A stretch of 64,000 nt of DNA, from contig CAJNDS010002378.1 of NCBI GenBank assembly GCA_905221605.1, forward strand, positions 285,001 to 349,000. Direction: 5' to 3'. This document shows positions 33,046-45,133 of the stretch, one piece after another (the stretch's first letter is position 1; each line of letters opens with the position of its first letter). A program made the translations under genes and the position numbers. Under the pieces are notes generated by a model. That model saw only the letters and a list, made by a program, of their open reading frames with translations, ran no database searches and was not told where the DNA came from. This DNA comes from Symbiodinium natans. Its lineage: Eukaryota > Sar > Dinophyceae > Suessiales > Symbiodiniaceae.

Positions 33046-33595
33046 TTGCCATGGAGCTGGAACCTCAGAACCTCGATTCGCAGCACTCGCACAACGCGCA
33101 TGCGCAGTGCGCTTCTGAAGTTTTCAGGTTCGAGACCAAGACAACCATCTACTGGAAGCATTGGCGCATGCCCAGGGCAACATCAAGCACATGGCAGTAT
33201 GGCGATGTTTTTGGCCGTCTGGACCACACTTGCTATTTCTCAGGTGCAGCAGCCTTTGCCTGCCTGTGGAGTTCCAGCAGGCCTTGTGGCGTGGCCGTTT
33301 GTCCAGCCTTCTGCAGCAGCTGCTGTTTCCTTCTGGGGTCACAGGTCCTCATGCGTGCAGCCATGACTCTTGCTATGAATCAGTCCGAGGCCTTTGATTG
33401 GAACATGCACGCGAGGGATTCGAAAACAGATACATACAAACTTCCAGACTGGGGGAAAATGCGTAGAGACGCAATAAGTCACTCTGTTGGAGGATTGCGG
33501 CGGCTTCCTGGCGAGCCTGTCTATGGGCCTGCCGCTGGGGAGCCACCCCCAGCGCGTGCCGTCACTCTGTCAATGATGTGTCAAAATGTGCGCTA
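33046..33595 (+). CDS. Tentative multi-exon gene 3' end, unknown product
   Basis: Segments starting after AG|G sites are at 33130 (VRDQDNHLLEALAHAQGNIK, coiled-coil-like), about 33262 (VEFQQALWRGRLSSLLQQLL) and 33351 to a stop at 33593 (VLMRAAMTLAMNQSEAFDWN, then KLPDWGKMRRDAISHSVGGL). The last looks like a C-terminal exon with a Pro-rich tail. It may be a helical, possibly coiled-coil protein. The family is unknown. Confidence 0.35.
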
Positions 33596-34391
33596 GCTTC
33601 AATGCCCACGGCATCCCACAGCCCCCACAGCGGTCCCCAATTAAGATAGGCGGGTGTGTTCTTGGTGTGTTACCTTCTCTGCATCCGTGGACGTCGGTGT
33701 CCTTGTCTTTGTTGCTTGAGGCCCTTCTGCCCTTCGACTCGAGATTCAAGAGTATGCCGTCTTCTGGATGAGTGCGGCGGACTCAGGCTTTGTGCTGCGG
33801 CTCGGCTTCAGTTTTCTCCTCGGATTTCCGTGGATGCTCAGTTCGGCTCGGTTCGGTTTGGACTGTCTGCGTTCCGCAGCTTGCGCAGCCAAGGAGTCAG
33901 GCTTGCCAGTGCATGCTAGTAACTGCTAGCACTACTCGCTATTTTTTCCCCCTCCGTGGCATGGATTTAGTACTAGTATTAGGTTGCTAGGAAGTGTCGT
34001 TGTCACATCGCGGCATCGCATGCAGTTCCAGTAGCTTTCGCCAACAATAAGTGCAGCTCTCGCCATCAGAATTCTTGGGGGACAACATCAGTTACGGAGG
34101 AACACCGCCGGAGCAGGAGGCACTTGAGTTTAGACCATCAATTAGGTACGGTGATGGAAGCGGCGGATCGTATGAGCGGCTATGAGTGTGAGGTAGCTGT
34201 GGAGCCTAGTGGTTGGGGGCTGGGGTGTGTTGCTGTGATGGGGTTTCCGCTTCCATTTCCCATCAACAACAGGCAAAGGGAAACACCCAACCCCTTCCAT
34301 GAGCCCAGAAATGCCCAGAACTGTCCCAAAACGACCCCCGAAACCCTCCACAAAAAACTCCCAAAACCCTGTAGAGATATGAGGTCTGGCC

Positions 34392-35290
34392 TTGCCCGTG
34401 CTGCGAGACATGGGGCTCCTGGACCTCTGCAAGAAGTTCCTGGGCTTTGCCAAGGACACATGGCAACACAACTGGAGACCATACACCGGATACCATACAC
34501 CGGAACCATACACAGTCTCGGCAAAAGCGGACTCAAGAGGAGATTTGCTACAGGGAGCAGCTCCCGCAGCACGTGTACAACTCCTGGGGCCTGGATCCCC
34601 AGCTGTCCTGTGAGACGGGGGAACCGGGCAGTCCATGTGTCCATCACGGCATCACTGGCTGCCTTCGACTGTTGCCTGATGTTGTCTGCGAAGGTGCTCT
34701 ACAGGACACGCAGCGAGAGTCTTGCGCCCAGAGCGTAGCAACAAGGATGGAATTCCAGAGCGTTGTCAGCTGCGAGCGCGTTGTCGGGGGGGGGGGGTAA
34801 AAAGTGATGAAGAGTCTGCAAACAAGCGACCTTGGCGACATTGCAACAGCGCGACGTGTGCAGAGAGGTATGCCCCTTATCTTGCTGGATATCGCGGCAT
34901 GGGTGAGGCCGGCTCCGAGTCTAGAGCCCAGAACTACATGGAGCCACATGGTGAACTACATGGAACTACTGTAGATTCCGCACTGCAAGGTTTGCACCGC
35001 AGACGACAATCCTTTTGTTAGGTTGCGAAGCTTAGCTTCATAAGGCGAAGTTTGTTCAACAAGCACCAGCGAAGAGTGGCAGGTGCACAGCGGCGGCATG
35101 CTGCTTGAAGATCCCCCTATCGACGACGAGGTGTGGGAATTGTGCATAGTGGTTCTGGCAAGGTCGCCGACAAAGTGCTGCCTTTTCTTAGAGAGGCTCA
35201 GACTTGAGAGGGCTGAGGGCATGCTGCAGACACTGCATCGCTGTCGCCATATCTTGTCTCAAGCGCTTGGCTTGACGGATCATTCCTCTC
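34392..35290 (+). CDS. Tentative multi-exon gene, unknown product
   Basis: Protein-like + segments are at about 34395-34460 (VLRDMGLLDLCKKFLGFAKD), about 34525-34610 (TQEEICYREQLPQHVYNSWG), 34804-34974 (MKSLQTSDLGDIATARRVQR, then GMPLILLDIAAWVRPAP, ending at a stop) and about 35098-35270 (GGMLLEDPPIDDEVWELCIV, then LERLRLERAEGMLQTLHRCR). They are helix-rich. The frames differ, so introns are likely. The family is not recognised. A poly-G run sits at about 34788-34797. The mitochondrial carrier starts about 250 bp after the last segment, on the same strand. Confidence 0.35.
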
Positions 35291-35544
35291 GGGCGTTCCG
35301 GTGCCTACTGCCAGGACCCGCTTTGTTGGCTCTCTGGCATAGGTGTGACAGTGGCATTCGCTGGCCCCGGAACCTCTCAGGTCTTTCAGAAATTACGTCA
35401 GTTAAGTGCCTGCAGTCACGCCGAGTCACACCGAGTGCCTGCAGTCACACAATGAGTCACGCCTTCTTTGTTGGACCTAAAGAGCTGTCGTCACTGTGTC
35501 AACGTTGGATGAGCAAGCACGTGCGCATCTGCTTTGGAGGACTC

Positions 35545-38179
35545 ATGGCTGCTAAGCGAAAGGCCACCCCTTTGGACACCCTGCCGCCCATCTGTGGGGG
35601 CGCAGTGGTCACAAGCGTTGTGCCTTGGAGCAGCGGAGCAGCCACGATAGCTTCCCTGACGTGAAGCCGTGGGATAGCAGCATTTTGCAATAATAACTGA
35701 GGTAATGTACCCGGTGGATGTGGTGCGCGCAATCTGCACCTTGGCCAGGAGAGGTCGTGGCTTCACCCTTGGCAGCCTGTTTTTGTATCCTTGGGTTAGC
35801 TGTGATTGTCATCATCGAAGGTATGGCCAATCCCGGAACAGGTGCGGGAGAAGCGCTTAGGGGCTTTCTTCAGGCAAGGTGCAATGATGTGCAATGATGT
35901 GCAATGTGTCTTGCAAGGCTTGCAAGGCTTGACCAGCCACAGCGTGCGCTTTGATCACTGCAGGCTCACGGCATCATGGGCTTCGTGAAGCAGGGCTTGG
36001 TTGCGGAGGTCACGAGGGCATCCATTTCGCGAGCCATCAAGCGGCCTGGACTGCAAGACTTGCCGTGCATTTGCTTTTGACTTCACTTGTCCATGAGCGA
36101 GCATTCCCCTTGTGAATGGACGTTTATGCCGTGAGCTAGTGAAGCGCTTCACCCATCTTTGTGCTTTTCTGGAGCACAGGTTTTTCATGCAGCCCATCGC
36201 CACGATCTAAGTGCACAGGGCCGACGGGAGGTTTCACCGCTGTTTACTTTGTGTCGCATAGCACAGCATTACAGAGCCTGTCTTAAGGTGCACAGGAATC
36301 TCTATGGAGTGCCAGAGACCAAGGGCACTCCTGTGAGCAAGGCATCCTAGCCACAAGCTGCACGAGCAATGAGATGCGCTGAGTGACTTCGTGGGGTTGT
36401 GAATCATGCCGCATCGCCAGGGCCTGGCCGGTGCAATCGGAACGTTTCCGGAGGCCTTGGTGCAAGTTCCGTCTCGGATGAAGTGGCCACTACAACTCCG
36501 TAACTAGAGCCACTTCAGCGTGAGCTGATGAGCTGCACATAGCTGCATTCTCTGTGGGACAGGTGCTGGCGATCTCGCCGTTGGAGCCCCTCATTTGCAC
36601 AGCGGCATGTGAGATGTGGCAATCTGAAAAGAAATTGGGATGAATGTGTACTAACTACGCTACAAATGTTGCTCTGCAGCTTGGAGGGTCTCGGGCAGTC
36701 ATAGGTTTCTTCGTTTTTGAGAAGCCCGCGCTTGCTTGACTACACTTTGACGACGTAGTTCGACTATGCAATGCAATGCGCACGGGCGTGCTCCATGCGA
36801 GGAACATCAAGCTGGCAGCGCAGCTGGACAAGGAAGGCAAGTTCAGTGGATCCGTGTCTCAGCTGCTATCAGGACTTTGGTCAGGGCTAGTTGCTTAGCC
36901 CTGTCTGTGCTGACAGTGGAGGATCACCCAGTTCTTCACGAAGGGTTGGGTCGACGTCACGGCACAAGACGCCGCAAAACACAAATGAACGGGTTCCCCT
37001 TGAGATGGCTTCTAGTTGCCATGGAGCCCTGAGTCCTGTGTGCCGAATACGGGGACGTTGAAAAGCACTATTTTGGACACTGGCCTGGCCTTGAGCGTCC
37101 AGGCTGACATCGCCAAGCACATCTTGAAGACCCGAGGGTTCAACGGCCTGATGATCGGGTATGCGGGCATGCAGGCTCACACACTCAATTTGACATGCTG
37201 CCGTGGTGTGAAGATAGCAACGCAAATGCTGGCAATGATTGGCTGACGCAATCTGACGCAGGTGCGTCAGTGCTTGTGGACTGGCGGCTTCTTCCTGACG
37301 CTGGATCTCTACAAAGGCTGGGTGTCGGCCTGAGACACCGCGTGCATGCCGCATTGCATTCATCCACAAAGAGGGAGAGCAGCACCTTTGACCAGCCGAT
37401 TGCTCAGATGTGCCGAGGTTAGCAGTGTGGTCTCGAACAAGCTTGCCCAGGCACAGCAATGCTTGCTGTCAGCATGTGTTTGGACACAGCGCAACTTGAC
37501 GGCGGGTTGCAGGATGTGTTGTCTGGCTTCGCCGCCGGGGCCACTGGCACTGCCATGAACTGCTGGACTGATGCGACTCGGGCAACAACAGGTTCAACTT
37601 GGACATGCGCTTGAACATGCGCTGCAGCTCCTCTGCAGCCCTTTAAGCACCATGGAAAATACCCCCAGGTCTGCCGCTCCATCGTGCAGAAGAAGGCCCC
37701 CGGAACAGATGGGCACCCATGTAGGGGGCAATGAGTAGCGAGGATAGCTGAGAAGCTGTTGGAGAGGCATTGGCCGACACCTTTGACCCGGCCATTCCCA
37801 GGCGAGGGACCCCGGATCGGGAGCCATATTGGGAGCCCTCTCAGCTTCAGAAGTGATGCTGCGCATGCTGCACACCCTAAGGCCAAGCTTCCTGGCACCT
37901 TACAATCCTGTGCCTTTCTTCTCGGAGGCGGATCTCCATGCACTCACTGAGCCAAGCTGTGACTCATGATTCATGACAACAACTAAGAAGCTCGCAGCGC
38001 CACACGGCTTTTTTTTCGGGCGCTTTCTTGCAGTCCCCTTCCTCTTCTGAGGCAGCGAACCTTGCCCAAACCAAGGGCATCGGAAGCTCGGTGGAGACGA
38101 GATTCGAGATTCGAAAGTCTCAAGTCTGTCGGAGTGTGTGTGTCTGTCTCTGTGTGTGTGTGTGTGTGTGTGTCTGTGT

Positions 38180-38213
<34 letters not shown>

Positions 38214-38625
38214 TGTGTGTGTGTGTGCGTGCGAGTATCTGAGTTAGTTTTGGGCTGTGTACGCTACCAGTAGTATACATCTCATGCACATCCCGTCTGA
38301 GTCTCGCTTTTGAGGTGGCCTCTATGCGGGCGTTGGCCCCAAGATGGTGCACCTCGGCGGCAGCGGCGCCATCCTGGCGGTGCTCATGCCGCGCTTCAAG
38401 ACCATGTGGCCGGGGCACCCGGAGCGGGAGAAAAGTGACAGAGACGACGGACATGACGGACACGGCCTTTCCCTACTCTCATGCCCCTTCTACACTCTAC
38501 GTGGTGTGATGCTGATTCTGCATAATGATTGCGGTAGCAAAACCAAGAATCTTCACCCATACTTTCTGCGCATGTTATTGCATGTTCGTGAGAAGCATGT
38601 CAAGTACTCGTATCTTCTACAATAG
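35545..38625 (+). CDS. Mitochondrial carrier family protein (13 short exons)
   Basis: Thirteen exons join in frame: 35545-35619, 35702-35735, 35821-35873, 35964-36040, 36180-36203, 36296-36341, 36563-36612, 36802-36853, 37103-37174, 37262-37321, 37513-37591, 37628-37702, and 38315 onward. They rebuild the three-repeat carrier fold. Repeat 1 gives ICGGAVVTSVVMYPVDVVRA, then MANPGTGAGEALRGFLQ and AHGIMGFVKQGLVAEVTRAS. Repeat 2 gives LICTAACENIKLAAQLDKEG, then HILKTRGFNGLMIGYAGMQ. Repeat 3 gives LSGFAAGATGTAMNCWTDAT, then GGLYAGVGPKMVHLGGSGA and ILAVLMPRF. Carriers exchange metabolites across the mitochondrial inner membrane; the substrate is not inferable. The P-x-D-x-x-R signature is intact in repeat 1 and altered elsewhere. 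Inferred donors are GT (4), GC (5) and GA (3). The last frame stays open to 38625, but the true C-terminus may be earlier. Confidence 0.9.
38136..38232. repeat. (GT)n dinucleotide repeat
   Basis: An almost uninterrupted GT tract with a few CT/GC interruptions lies in the last intron of the mitochondrial carrier gene. Confidence 0.95.
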
Positions 38626-40016
38626 AGCCAGGATTCTCCTGAGTGGTGTCCAGTGGTCCCGTTCCCCCGAATTTCAACGTCAGCGTGTGCATGCCGCAGG
38701 TTTGACATGATGGGCCTCGAGTGATCGCCCGATCAACATCCCCATCGTGCACCGGGGGCCAGAGTTGATTGCGAGTTGATTCTAGCAGCATCGCATTCAG
38801 CATCATGTGGGAGACAAATATGTGGAAGTGGCAGGCAATCTGCAGACTTCATTGATACCCAGTCAACATCGCACCTCGGCTGCTTGCGTTTGCTTCGTTT
38901 CCCGCTTGTTGTGCGAGTCAAACGGTCCTGTGCACGCCATCCAAGGCTTCACGCCGTTTTGCTATTTCGGATGGCTTGGGGTTTGTACAAGCATTCTCGA
39001 AAGTCCACAGCTTTTCCTTTTAATTATACCGATGCCTGAGAGGAATCCAAGTGTGTCAAAAAGACTCTGCAGCTTTCTGTCCCAGCTGCACGGAACGCAC
39101 AACTTGCCATGCCGACATTTGGACAAAGTTGCATATCGCCGGTGACAGGGATCGGACGCCTGGCCGTCCCTGCCTTGAATCAGCCTGCAGCCAAAAGCAT
39201 GAGCGGCCTCTTTTAACGATTGGGTAAGGCAAGCTGTTATATACGGCCTGCGCCAATCTCAGATCCAGATGCAGGCTGAGTCAACTACGTTTTGGCTTGC
39301 CTCGCTCGCAACAACTGTAAGGTTGGCAATCTCATTGGTGCATGCCTTTTTCGACATACGCCTGTCTCAGGAGCCTGGGATCTCTGCATAGCTGCAATGC
39401 CGTGCGTCGTGTGGACCCCCCCCCCTGGCTGGGCCCGTGTCCGAAGGAGCTCTGCACGCCGCAGCTGTGCGAAAAACTGGAGTGGGGAAGCACAGCTTCC
39501 AAGTTCTCCGGAAGAAGGGATGACCGTTCCTATGTTGGACATGACACGACTTTTGAAGGCTCTACGCGCGAAAGGCCTGCAGCGCGTTCGCTCACAGGCT
39601 CTTGGATGCACTTAAAGGACTTAACAGAATAGAAGGCGCTTCCAACGACCAACGCTCAGCGCCTCCACGGGCAGGTGCCAGCTCTACAAGGCCTATCCCG
39701 GATCTGATGAGAAGCGGCTCAGAGTACATTGAGTACATTCATTCTCAGAGTACGAGATCTCTTGAGGTTCATTGATAGAACCGGTGTCCCGTGTGTTTTG
39801 TGCTCTGTTTTAGCTGCCCGAGGCCAAGGCTTCCATTGGGGGCAGGCGCTTCGTGAAATCTGTGCATTCTGCAGTGGATCAGTGGCTCAGTCTTTTCAGT
39901 CGGGAGAGGGGCGCGGAAGCACGGAAGTCACAGAAGTAGGACTGAAGTAGGCTTTTTCGACGACGACTTGCACTTTTTCGTGTGCGAGGCCATGCTGACT
40001 CAACCGACTCAACCCC
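38626..40016. other. No gene that can be supported
   Basis: Several overlapping frames at 39290-39630 are open (for example TVPMLDMTRLLKALRAKG in one, CPKELCTPQLCEKLEWG in another), but I cannot choose between them. The rest shows no exon-like signal. A short poly-C run lies at about 39418-39426. Confidence 0.4.
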
Positions 40017-40190
40017 ATGAGTTTCAACAGAGCATCCCTGAGCCAGCTCTTCAACTTCTCCATCTGCCTATTGCGCTCTCTGGAGGGCCCTGATGACACG
40101 CACCTGCACTCTGACGGCGACGGCCCGGTGTCGGTCCACACGCTGACGTCGGTGCTCTGCTGGGGACCCTGCGGAGAGATTCAAGACTGA
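40017..40190 (+). CDS. Possible small ORF or exon
   Basis: From ATG 40017 to TGA 40188 the frame reads MSFNRASLSQLFNFSICLLR and then an acidic, His/Asp-rich part. The minus strand is open over the same bases and also reads plausibly, so strand assignment is uncertain. A short repeat (GAGAGCGCTGA) follows at 40230-40265. Confidence 0.25.
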   Translation: MSFNRASLSQLFNFSICLLRSLEGPDDTHLHSDGDGPVSVHTLTSVLCWGPCGEIQD

Positions 40191-40865
40191 GAGCCGGAGC
40201 CGGGAGAGTACATGTGAGAGTACATGTCAGAGAGCTGAGAGCGCTGAGAGCGCTGAGAGCGCTGAGAGTCGCATCCCAGGCTGGGCAGCGGCCGATCGGC
40301 TTCATCGAGTCGCCCATGGCTTAATACGACGGGTACGACTGGAACGACCTTAGTTCCTATGGTTTTACGTGTGCTTTGAAGGCTGCGAGATTGGAATGTG
40401 TCAGTAGCTTTCCGCTCAGAGGTGTCCGCAGCTTAGCTTAGGCTGCTCACTACTTCAGAGATCCAGAGCGTGCCGATCACTGGCCGCTTGGCTCAGTTGG
40501 GAAATGCGACGTACATTCAGGGCAGGAGCGATTGCTCAGCTCACTAGAAGTTTACTCAGAGTTTACTCGTCCACTCAGTGAAGTGAGGCAGCGGCAAGCC
40601 CTTGAGATTCACGAGGCGGGCGGTGAAAGTGTGATGTGAGTGTTAATGTGTGCCTTTGGGGCGTTTTTTCAGGAGACTTTCCATCGGAGAGCCAAAAGCA
40701 GGCAGTCTTTGTAGAGTCGACACAATGACACAATGGTGTTGAGGAGATTTGTCGGCAAGCTTGGAGCCCCACACGAGGCTCAGATGTGTCCTTGTGTCTT
40801 TGGGTCTTTTCCGATGATGGCTGAAGTGTGGCAACCCAAAACCATCCTAGACACCGAAAGACTCA

Positions 40866-41372
40866 TTGGAGGTGCGTTCACCAGTCACTGGGGTGGCACA
40901 AGGGTCGCACACCGAGCACTCTAGAAACTTTGGGGCATTTAGGGTTTCCGTCGCATGTGGAGCATTCTTCGCCAGCGGCGATAAGCTCACCAAGGTCGGG
41001 CCGTCCGTCCTGCGTCTGGCAGAGCTTGGATTCATTTCGCCAGAGGCATGTTTCGTCTCGCTTGCATTTTCGAAGGATACTCTAGCCAACGATAGCTGCC
41101 GTTACTTTCCATACGCCCAAGACGCCACCTCATCCCTTGGCCCCCTGAATTGCGAAGCGGAAGCTTCGACGCGATTTGCAGCCGAACCCCATCGAACCCC
41201 GACGAAGAATCTGCATCCGCGCTTGTTGGAAGGATGCTCGCTTCCGCGGAACCGTGCGAGCCTTCGAGGCGGACGCAGCGGGGCGCTCAGACTGGAGCTT
41301 TTTGGTTGTGAACCAGCCCATCTCAGCACGTGCGCAACATGTAGAGCTGATCGCGCAGCATGCGTGTACTAA
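40866..41372 (+). CDS. Open frame of 168 codons, unknown product
   Basis: The central part reads like protein: ACGAFFASGDKLTKVGPSVL, then RLAELGFISPEACFVSLAF. Further on the frame turns Arg-rich, while another + frame (about 41205-41320: ACWKDARFRGTVRAFEADAA) becomes the better candidate, which suggests an intron. No family is recognised. Confidence 0.3.
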   Translation: MEVRSPVTGVAQGSHTEHSRNFGAFRVSVACGAFFASGDKLTKVGPSVLRLAELGFISPEACFVSLAFSKDTLANDSCRYFPYAQDATSSLGPLNCEAEASTRFAAEPHRTPTKNLHPRLLEGCSLPRNRASLRGGRSGALRLELFGCEPAHLSTCATCRADRAACVY

Positions 41373-41399
41373 CCCAGGTAATTAAGGTACTGCGTATGT

Positions 41400-43340
41400 A
41401 TATGGCCCGTGACGCTGTGATTCGGTCTCTGTGGAGCTGCCGTTTCTCGGTGCCAAGGCGCTCTGCGCCAGTTGTTTGAAAGGCGCAGATGGGGAGGTAC
41501 TTGGCGAGGCCATGTCATGCGCTTTGCAAAGAGAGTGTTACGCCTGGGTCTGCCAGCTGCTGTTATGGGCCTTCAACAGATTCAATGTGTGAGAAGCCAC
41601 TTAAAAAACAGGTGTGCGCAAGGCCTTAAGAAAATAGAGCTGAACAGGTTCACAGCATTGAACCAAGTCTATCTCGCCAACAGACCCCTCAAAAATGAGT
41701 TAAATGGTTCGTGCGGGTGCCACATCGAGGAGTCAATTTTAACTGCCTTCGCCACGTGCTTCACAACGAACACGCTGCAACGACCTCGGTGCAAAGAGCC
41801 GCGTGCAAGATGATTATGACTTCCAACGGCACAGCCACGATGGCTAAATTGCCAATCCATTCCTAGGCTTTGGTACAGCGAAGCGCTTCGCAGTATCGGG
41901 GCAACCATCGAATCCAGGCGGCTGGTGGAGGCCCGAAAGTAGAATCCAGGAACTTGAGACGATTTGACTTGGGCTTATGACTTTGGTGCGCTGCAGAAGA
42001 GAGCGGCTCTGCTCAGGCAGTGCTGAAGACCTCGAAGCATCCCGGCATGCTGGCCGAGGCTGCCTACGCGACGAGAAAGCAACAATCGCGGGGCAAATCG
42101 CATCGTGTGCTCGTGCCAGTCACAGAAGTGTTGCGCACAAAGTGCTGGAATCGGATGACACGTGCAGGCCATCGATCTTCGAACTGGCGAGCAGTGGGGA
42201 AACACGCCTTGCACGGCTGCGCTGCGCCAGCCTTGGCAAAAAGGCCGATCGATTGTGAGGGAAGGCTACGGTGACCAGTACAAGCACTGCAGCATCTTTG
42301 TTGAGCACACACGAATAAATAACCAGCAATGGCAATGAGCACTCAGCTGCAGCTGGTCAGTCTCAGCGCTAAGGCTATCGTTGCTGAGAGTGGCCCCAAG
42401 ACTTTCGAGAACATGGCGGGAGGTTTAGCCTCAAGTCCCACAAAAATAGGCAAACTCAGACCGCAGGTAGAGTTGGGGCTTCTCAGAGAGCGGTGTGTGG
42501 CATCTTGCGCTGCGCCTCCCGTCGCAGGGTTCTCCTCCCTAGATTCACTAGTCGGCACAAAGTAGCCGTGTAGATTACTCTCAGCAGTGCCAGGCTGCGC
42601 GACATAAATGCGCATGAGAGTGCTCTGAAATGGAAAAAGGGTGAGAGCACCTGCAGACAGCTCTCTGTTGTGGATTGCCCTTTAAACTTTGAACCATCGC
42701 GCAGAACCCTCTGACCGAATTCCTCACGGGCAAGCGCATGCGAGCGAGCAAATGTTTGCGGAGAGGCCGTTCCAGTCTTCCGTGGCTACTTCTTGGTTGG
42801 GACGATGACTGCCTGGACTGACCTTGCAGTGCCTCATTTAATAGAGCCGTGCGAATTGCCAGTAGTTAGTTGTGTGAGTACCTTTGAATGCTGTGAAAGT
42901 TGCACATGACGCCTGCTCCTGCTAGATTGCATCACTGTAGTACTACCGTGAGTCAGAGTGCCAGAGACTCACATCAACCGGTGTGGACGAATCAAGGCTT
43001 GCATCTTGGCCCTGGGGCCCGTTCGTGGGAGTCAGAAGAAGTTGAGCACGGCTGAACTGTCAACCCCTCGCGTGTCAGCCAGCCTTAACAGTAGGTCTGG
43101 TGAACAGGGAAAAAGGATATGGAAAGTTGCGTCATGCCACACTTGGGTGAAGGCTGCTCACGAAGCTTCGGGGGCCGATTGTTTGCCAGACGCAACTTTT
43201 GCAGACAGGACAGATGGGTTGAGAATGGAGGAGGAATCTGAGGGTGTGTACGCATACACGTGGCTTGGCTGCAATGAGGAGGCTCTCTACTCGTAGCTCT
43301 GAAAGACGCCTTCTCTGTGTGAGTCCCGGGGTGTGTGCAA
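41400..43340. other. Weakly coding or non-coding stretch
   Basis: Frames at 41977-42258 (LESDDTCRPSIFELASSGET) and 43130-43296 (DCLPDATFADRTDGLRMEEE) could be exons of unknown genes on +. No acceptor/donor pairs or family motifs support them firmly. Confidence 0.25.
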
Positions 43341-43348
43341 GGCTGACG

Positions 43349-44094
43349 ATGGGTGACAACAATTGGGAGAAGTTCCAGGTTTGGCTGGATGAAGATCCCG
43401 ACAAGGCAGGGACTGACTAAACAAACACCATTCCCCCCCCCTCCCCCCCAACCAAAAAAAATCACAACAACAGGAAAATAAGGCGTGTTTCTCAAAAGCG
43501 AACGTTCTCTGCGTTTCTCATTTCGCGTCAGGTGATTCATCCGGTGAACCCCAACGAAGGCAGAGAAGCCGCTGTCGCAGGGCCTGAGAGCAACATCCAC
43601 AAGGCTGCTGCTGCGCGTTGTCTGGCCGAGTTCTCTTGTAAATCCAAGAACGAGAAAAGGATAGAGAAGGGAACGTTGCAAATGCTACAAAAGAGAACCA
43701 GGACAAACAAGAGTCAGTCGTATCAGGCCTGGCCCCCAAATGAAGCCCGCAAGAAGCTTCTGACAAGCAAACTACAAGCACAAGATGTCGCTCAGCGACT
43801 GCTCGTCGTTCCACGGAATTCACAAAGCCTGGCAAGCGAAGTGCCAGCAAACCAATGCAAAACAAATGGAACCGTTGCATGCTTTTGCCACTTCCGCACC
43901 ATGGGGTTCGCTGGAGATCAGCACAGGGGAGCCTATCCTGATTCCTGGCCTCCTAGTAGGAACCATGCCAAAACCGGAACATGGCCGACCAATAGGAACT
44001 CGTATTGAGTGCGAACCAATGCAGGCATATTCTTGGAAGATCTCCGGGATGCGCCAGCAGGCCTATCACGGCATACCCGTGTCTGTCGAGACAT
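43349..44094 (+). CDS. Tentative multi-exon gene, unknown product
   Basis: A first segment at 43349-43417 reads GDNNWEKFQVWLDEDPDKAG. After an intron-like stretch with poly-C and poly-A runs, a second segment starts at 43532, just after an AG acceptor. It reads VIHPVNPNEGREAAVAGPES and then a basic part (CKSKNEKRIEKGTLQMLQKR). A third, from about 43785, is in another frame and reads HKAWQAKCQQTNAKQMEPLH and EISTGEPILIPGLLVGTMP. The composition is that of a soluble basic protein. I do not recognise a domain. Confidence 0.4.
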
Positions 44095-44280
44095 AGACAG
44101 CAGCAGCCTCGGTACCCGGAGCTGAGGCACGCCTGATCAACGAGGAGCAGTACAAAACGCTCAGTGAGGCCAGTGAGGCCGGTGAGGCCGGTCAGGGTTG
44201 TGGCCAAACCTGCCCAAACCTGCCCCCCTTGGTGTGTTTTCTAGGAGACTCGCCAGGCATTTCTCCAATGAGCGCGCGTG

Positions 44281-44298
44281 TATGTATGTGTGTGTGTG

Positions 44299-44346
<48 letters not shown>
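44281..44346. repeat. (GT)n/(TA)n microsatellite
   Basis: Mixed GT and TA dinucleotides run into a pure GT tract. A short exon-like frame follows at 44361-44420 (DSIDSMDYLVAFGGDYVD). Confidence 0.9.
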
Positions 44347-44347
<1 letters not shown>

Positions 44348-44448
44348 ACCATGTGCGGCCAGGACTCGATTGACTCAATGGACTACCTCGTTGCCTTCGG
44401 CGGCGACTACGTGGACTGACACATTTCTGCAGCAGCATATCCACAAAC

Positions 44449-44482
44449 CCTAAACCCGAAACCCGAAACCCTAAACCCTACA
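44449..44482. repeat. Short telomere-type tract (CCCTAAA/CCCGAAA)
   Basis: About five units of ACCCTAAA with ACCCGAAA variants lie in C-rich orientation on the + strand. Confidence 0.75.
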
Positions 44483-44538
44483 GGGCTGTTTCGCGCCAGG
44501 TTCCTGAGGGAGTTACTGATCCAAAAGACATCTCGCAG

Positions 44539-45133
44539 ATGCCGGCATCGGCCTCACGCGATCATGGGGGAACAACAGCTTCGCTCAAAATCCATCGGAG
44601 CCCTGCTAAGCCCTACTATAGCACTCTTCACAAGCTCCCTGTTTCAAGCAAGCTAAAGGGTGTTGGAAGCTGTGCCGAGGTGGCGAATCTCAACTCTGGG
44701 TTGGAGGGAAGTCCTGGAGACAAGCCCAGGACTGAGAACGTTGCGCAACACCTTGGGGATTTGGAGAAAGGAAAAGAGCCCCCAATGTGACTTTAGAGGC
44801 TTACCGCTTCCATGCAAGCCCCATCCCTTCGTGCCCAGGTACCGCATCCGCCTGTACGTGCAGGGAAAGTGCTCCCCCAAAATAGATGTGATCTGGGTCG
44901 CCAATGTGTGGTTTTTTTGGAGGTGCACTCTGCTGGGTCTCGGGCCACCAGGTTTTGCTTGTAGACCCTCCACTTCGGAAATATTCGAGCGAAGCAAAGC
45001 AAAGCTTAGTGCTGTCCTAGCACAGGGCATCGGCACGGCGTGGGTAGTTGCCGATGCAAAGTGGTTCGCCATAAAGTGGCATGAGCTCGAAACTCTGATT
45101 CCGTTTGGGCCCGGAAACCAAGGTTCGGAATAG
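44539..45133 (+). CDS. Possible gene, unknown product
   Basis: Two overlapping + frames read in succession like protein. 44539-44790 reads HKLPVSSKLKGVGSCAEVAN and ENVAQHLGDLEKGKEPPM. 44840-45133 reads RYRIRLYVQGKCSPKIDVIW, then SEIFERSKAKLSAVLAQGIG and a stop. The minus strand is also open over this interval, so the assignment is uncertain. No family is recognised. Confidence 0.3.
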
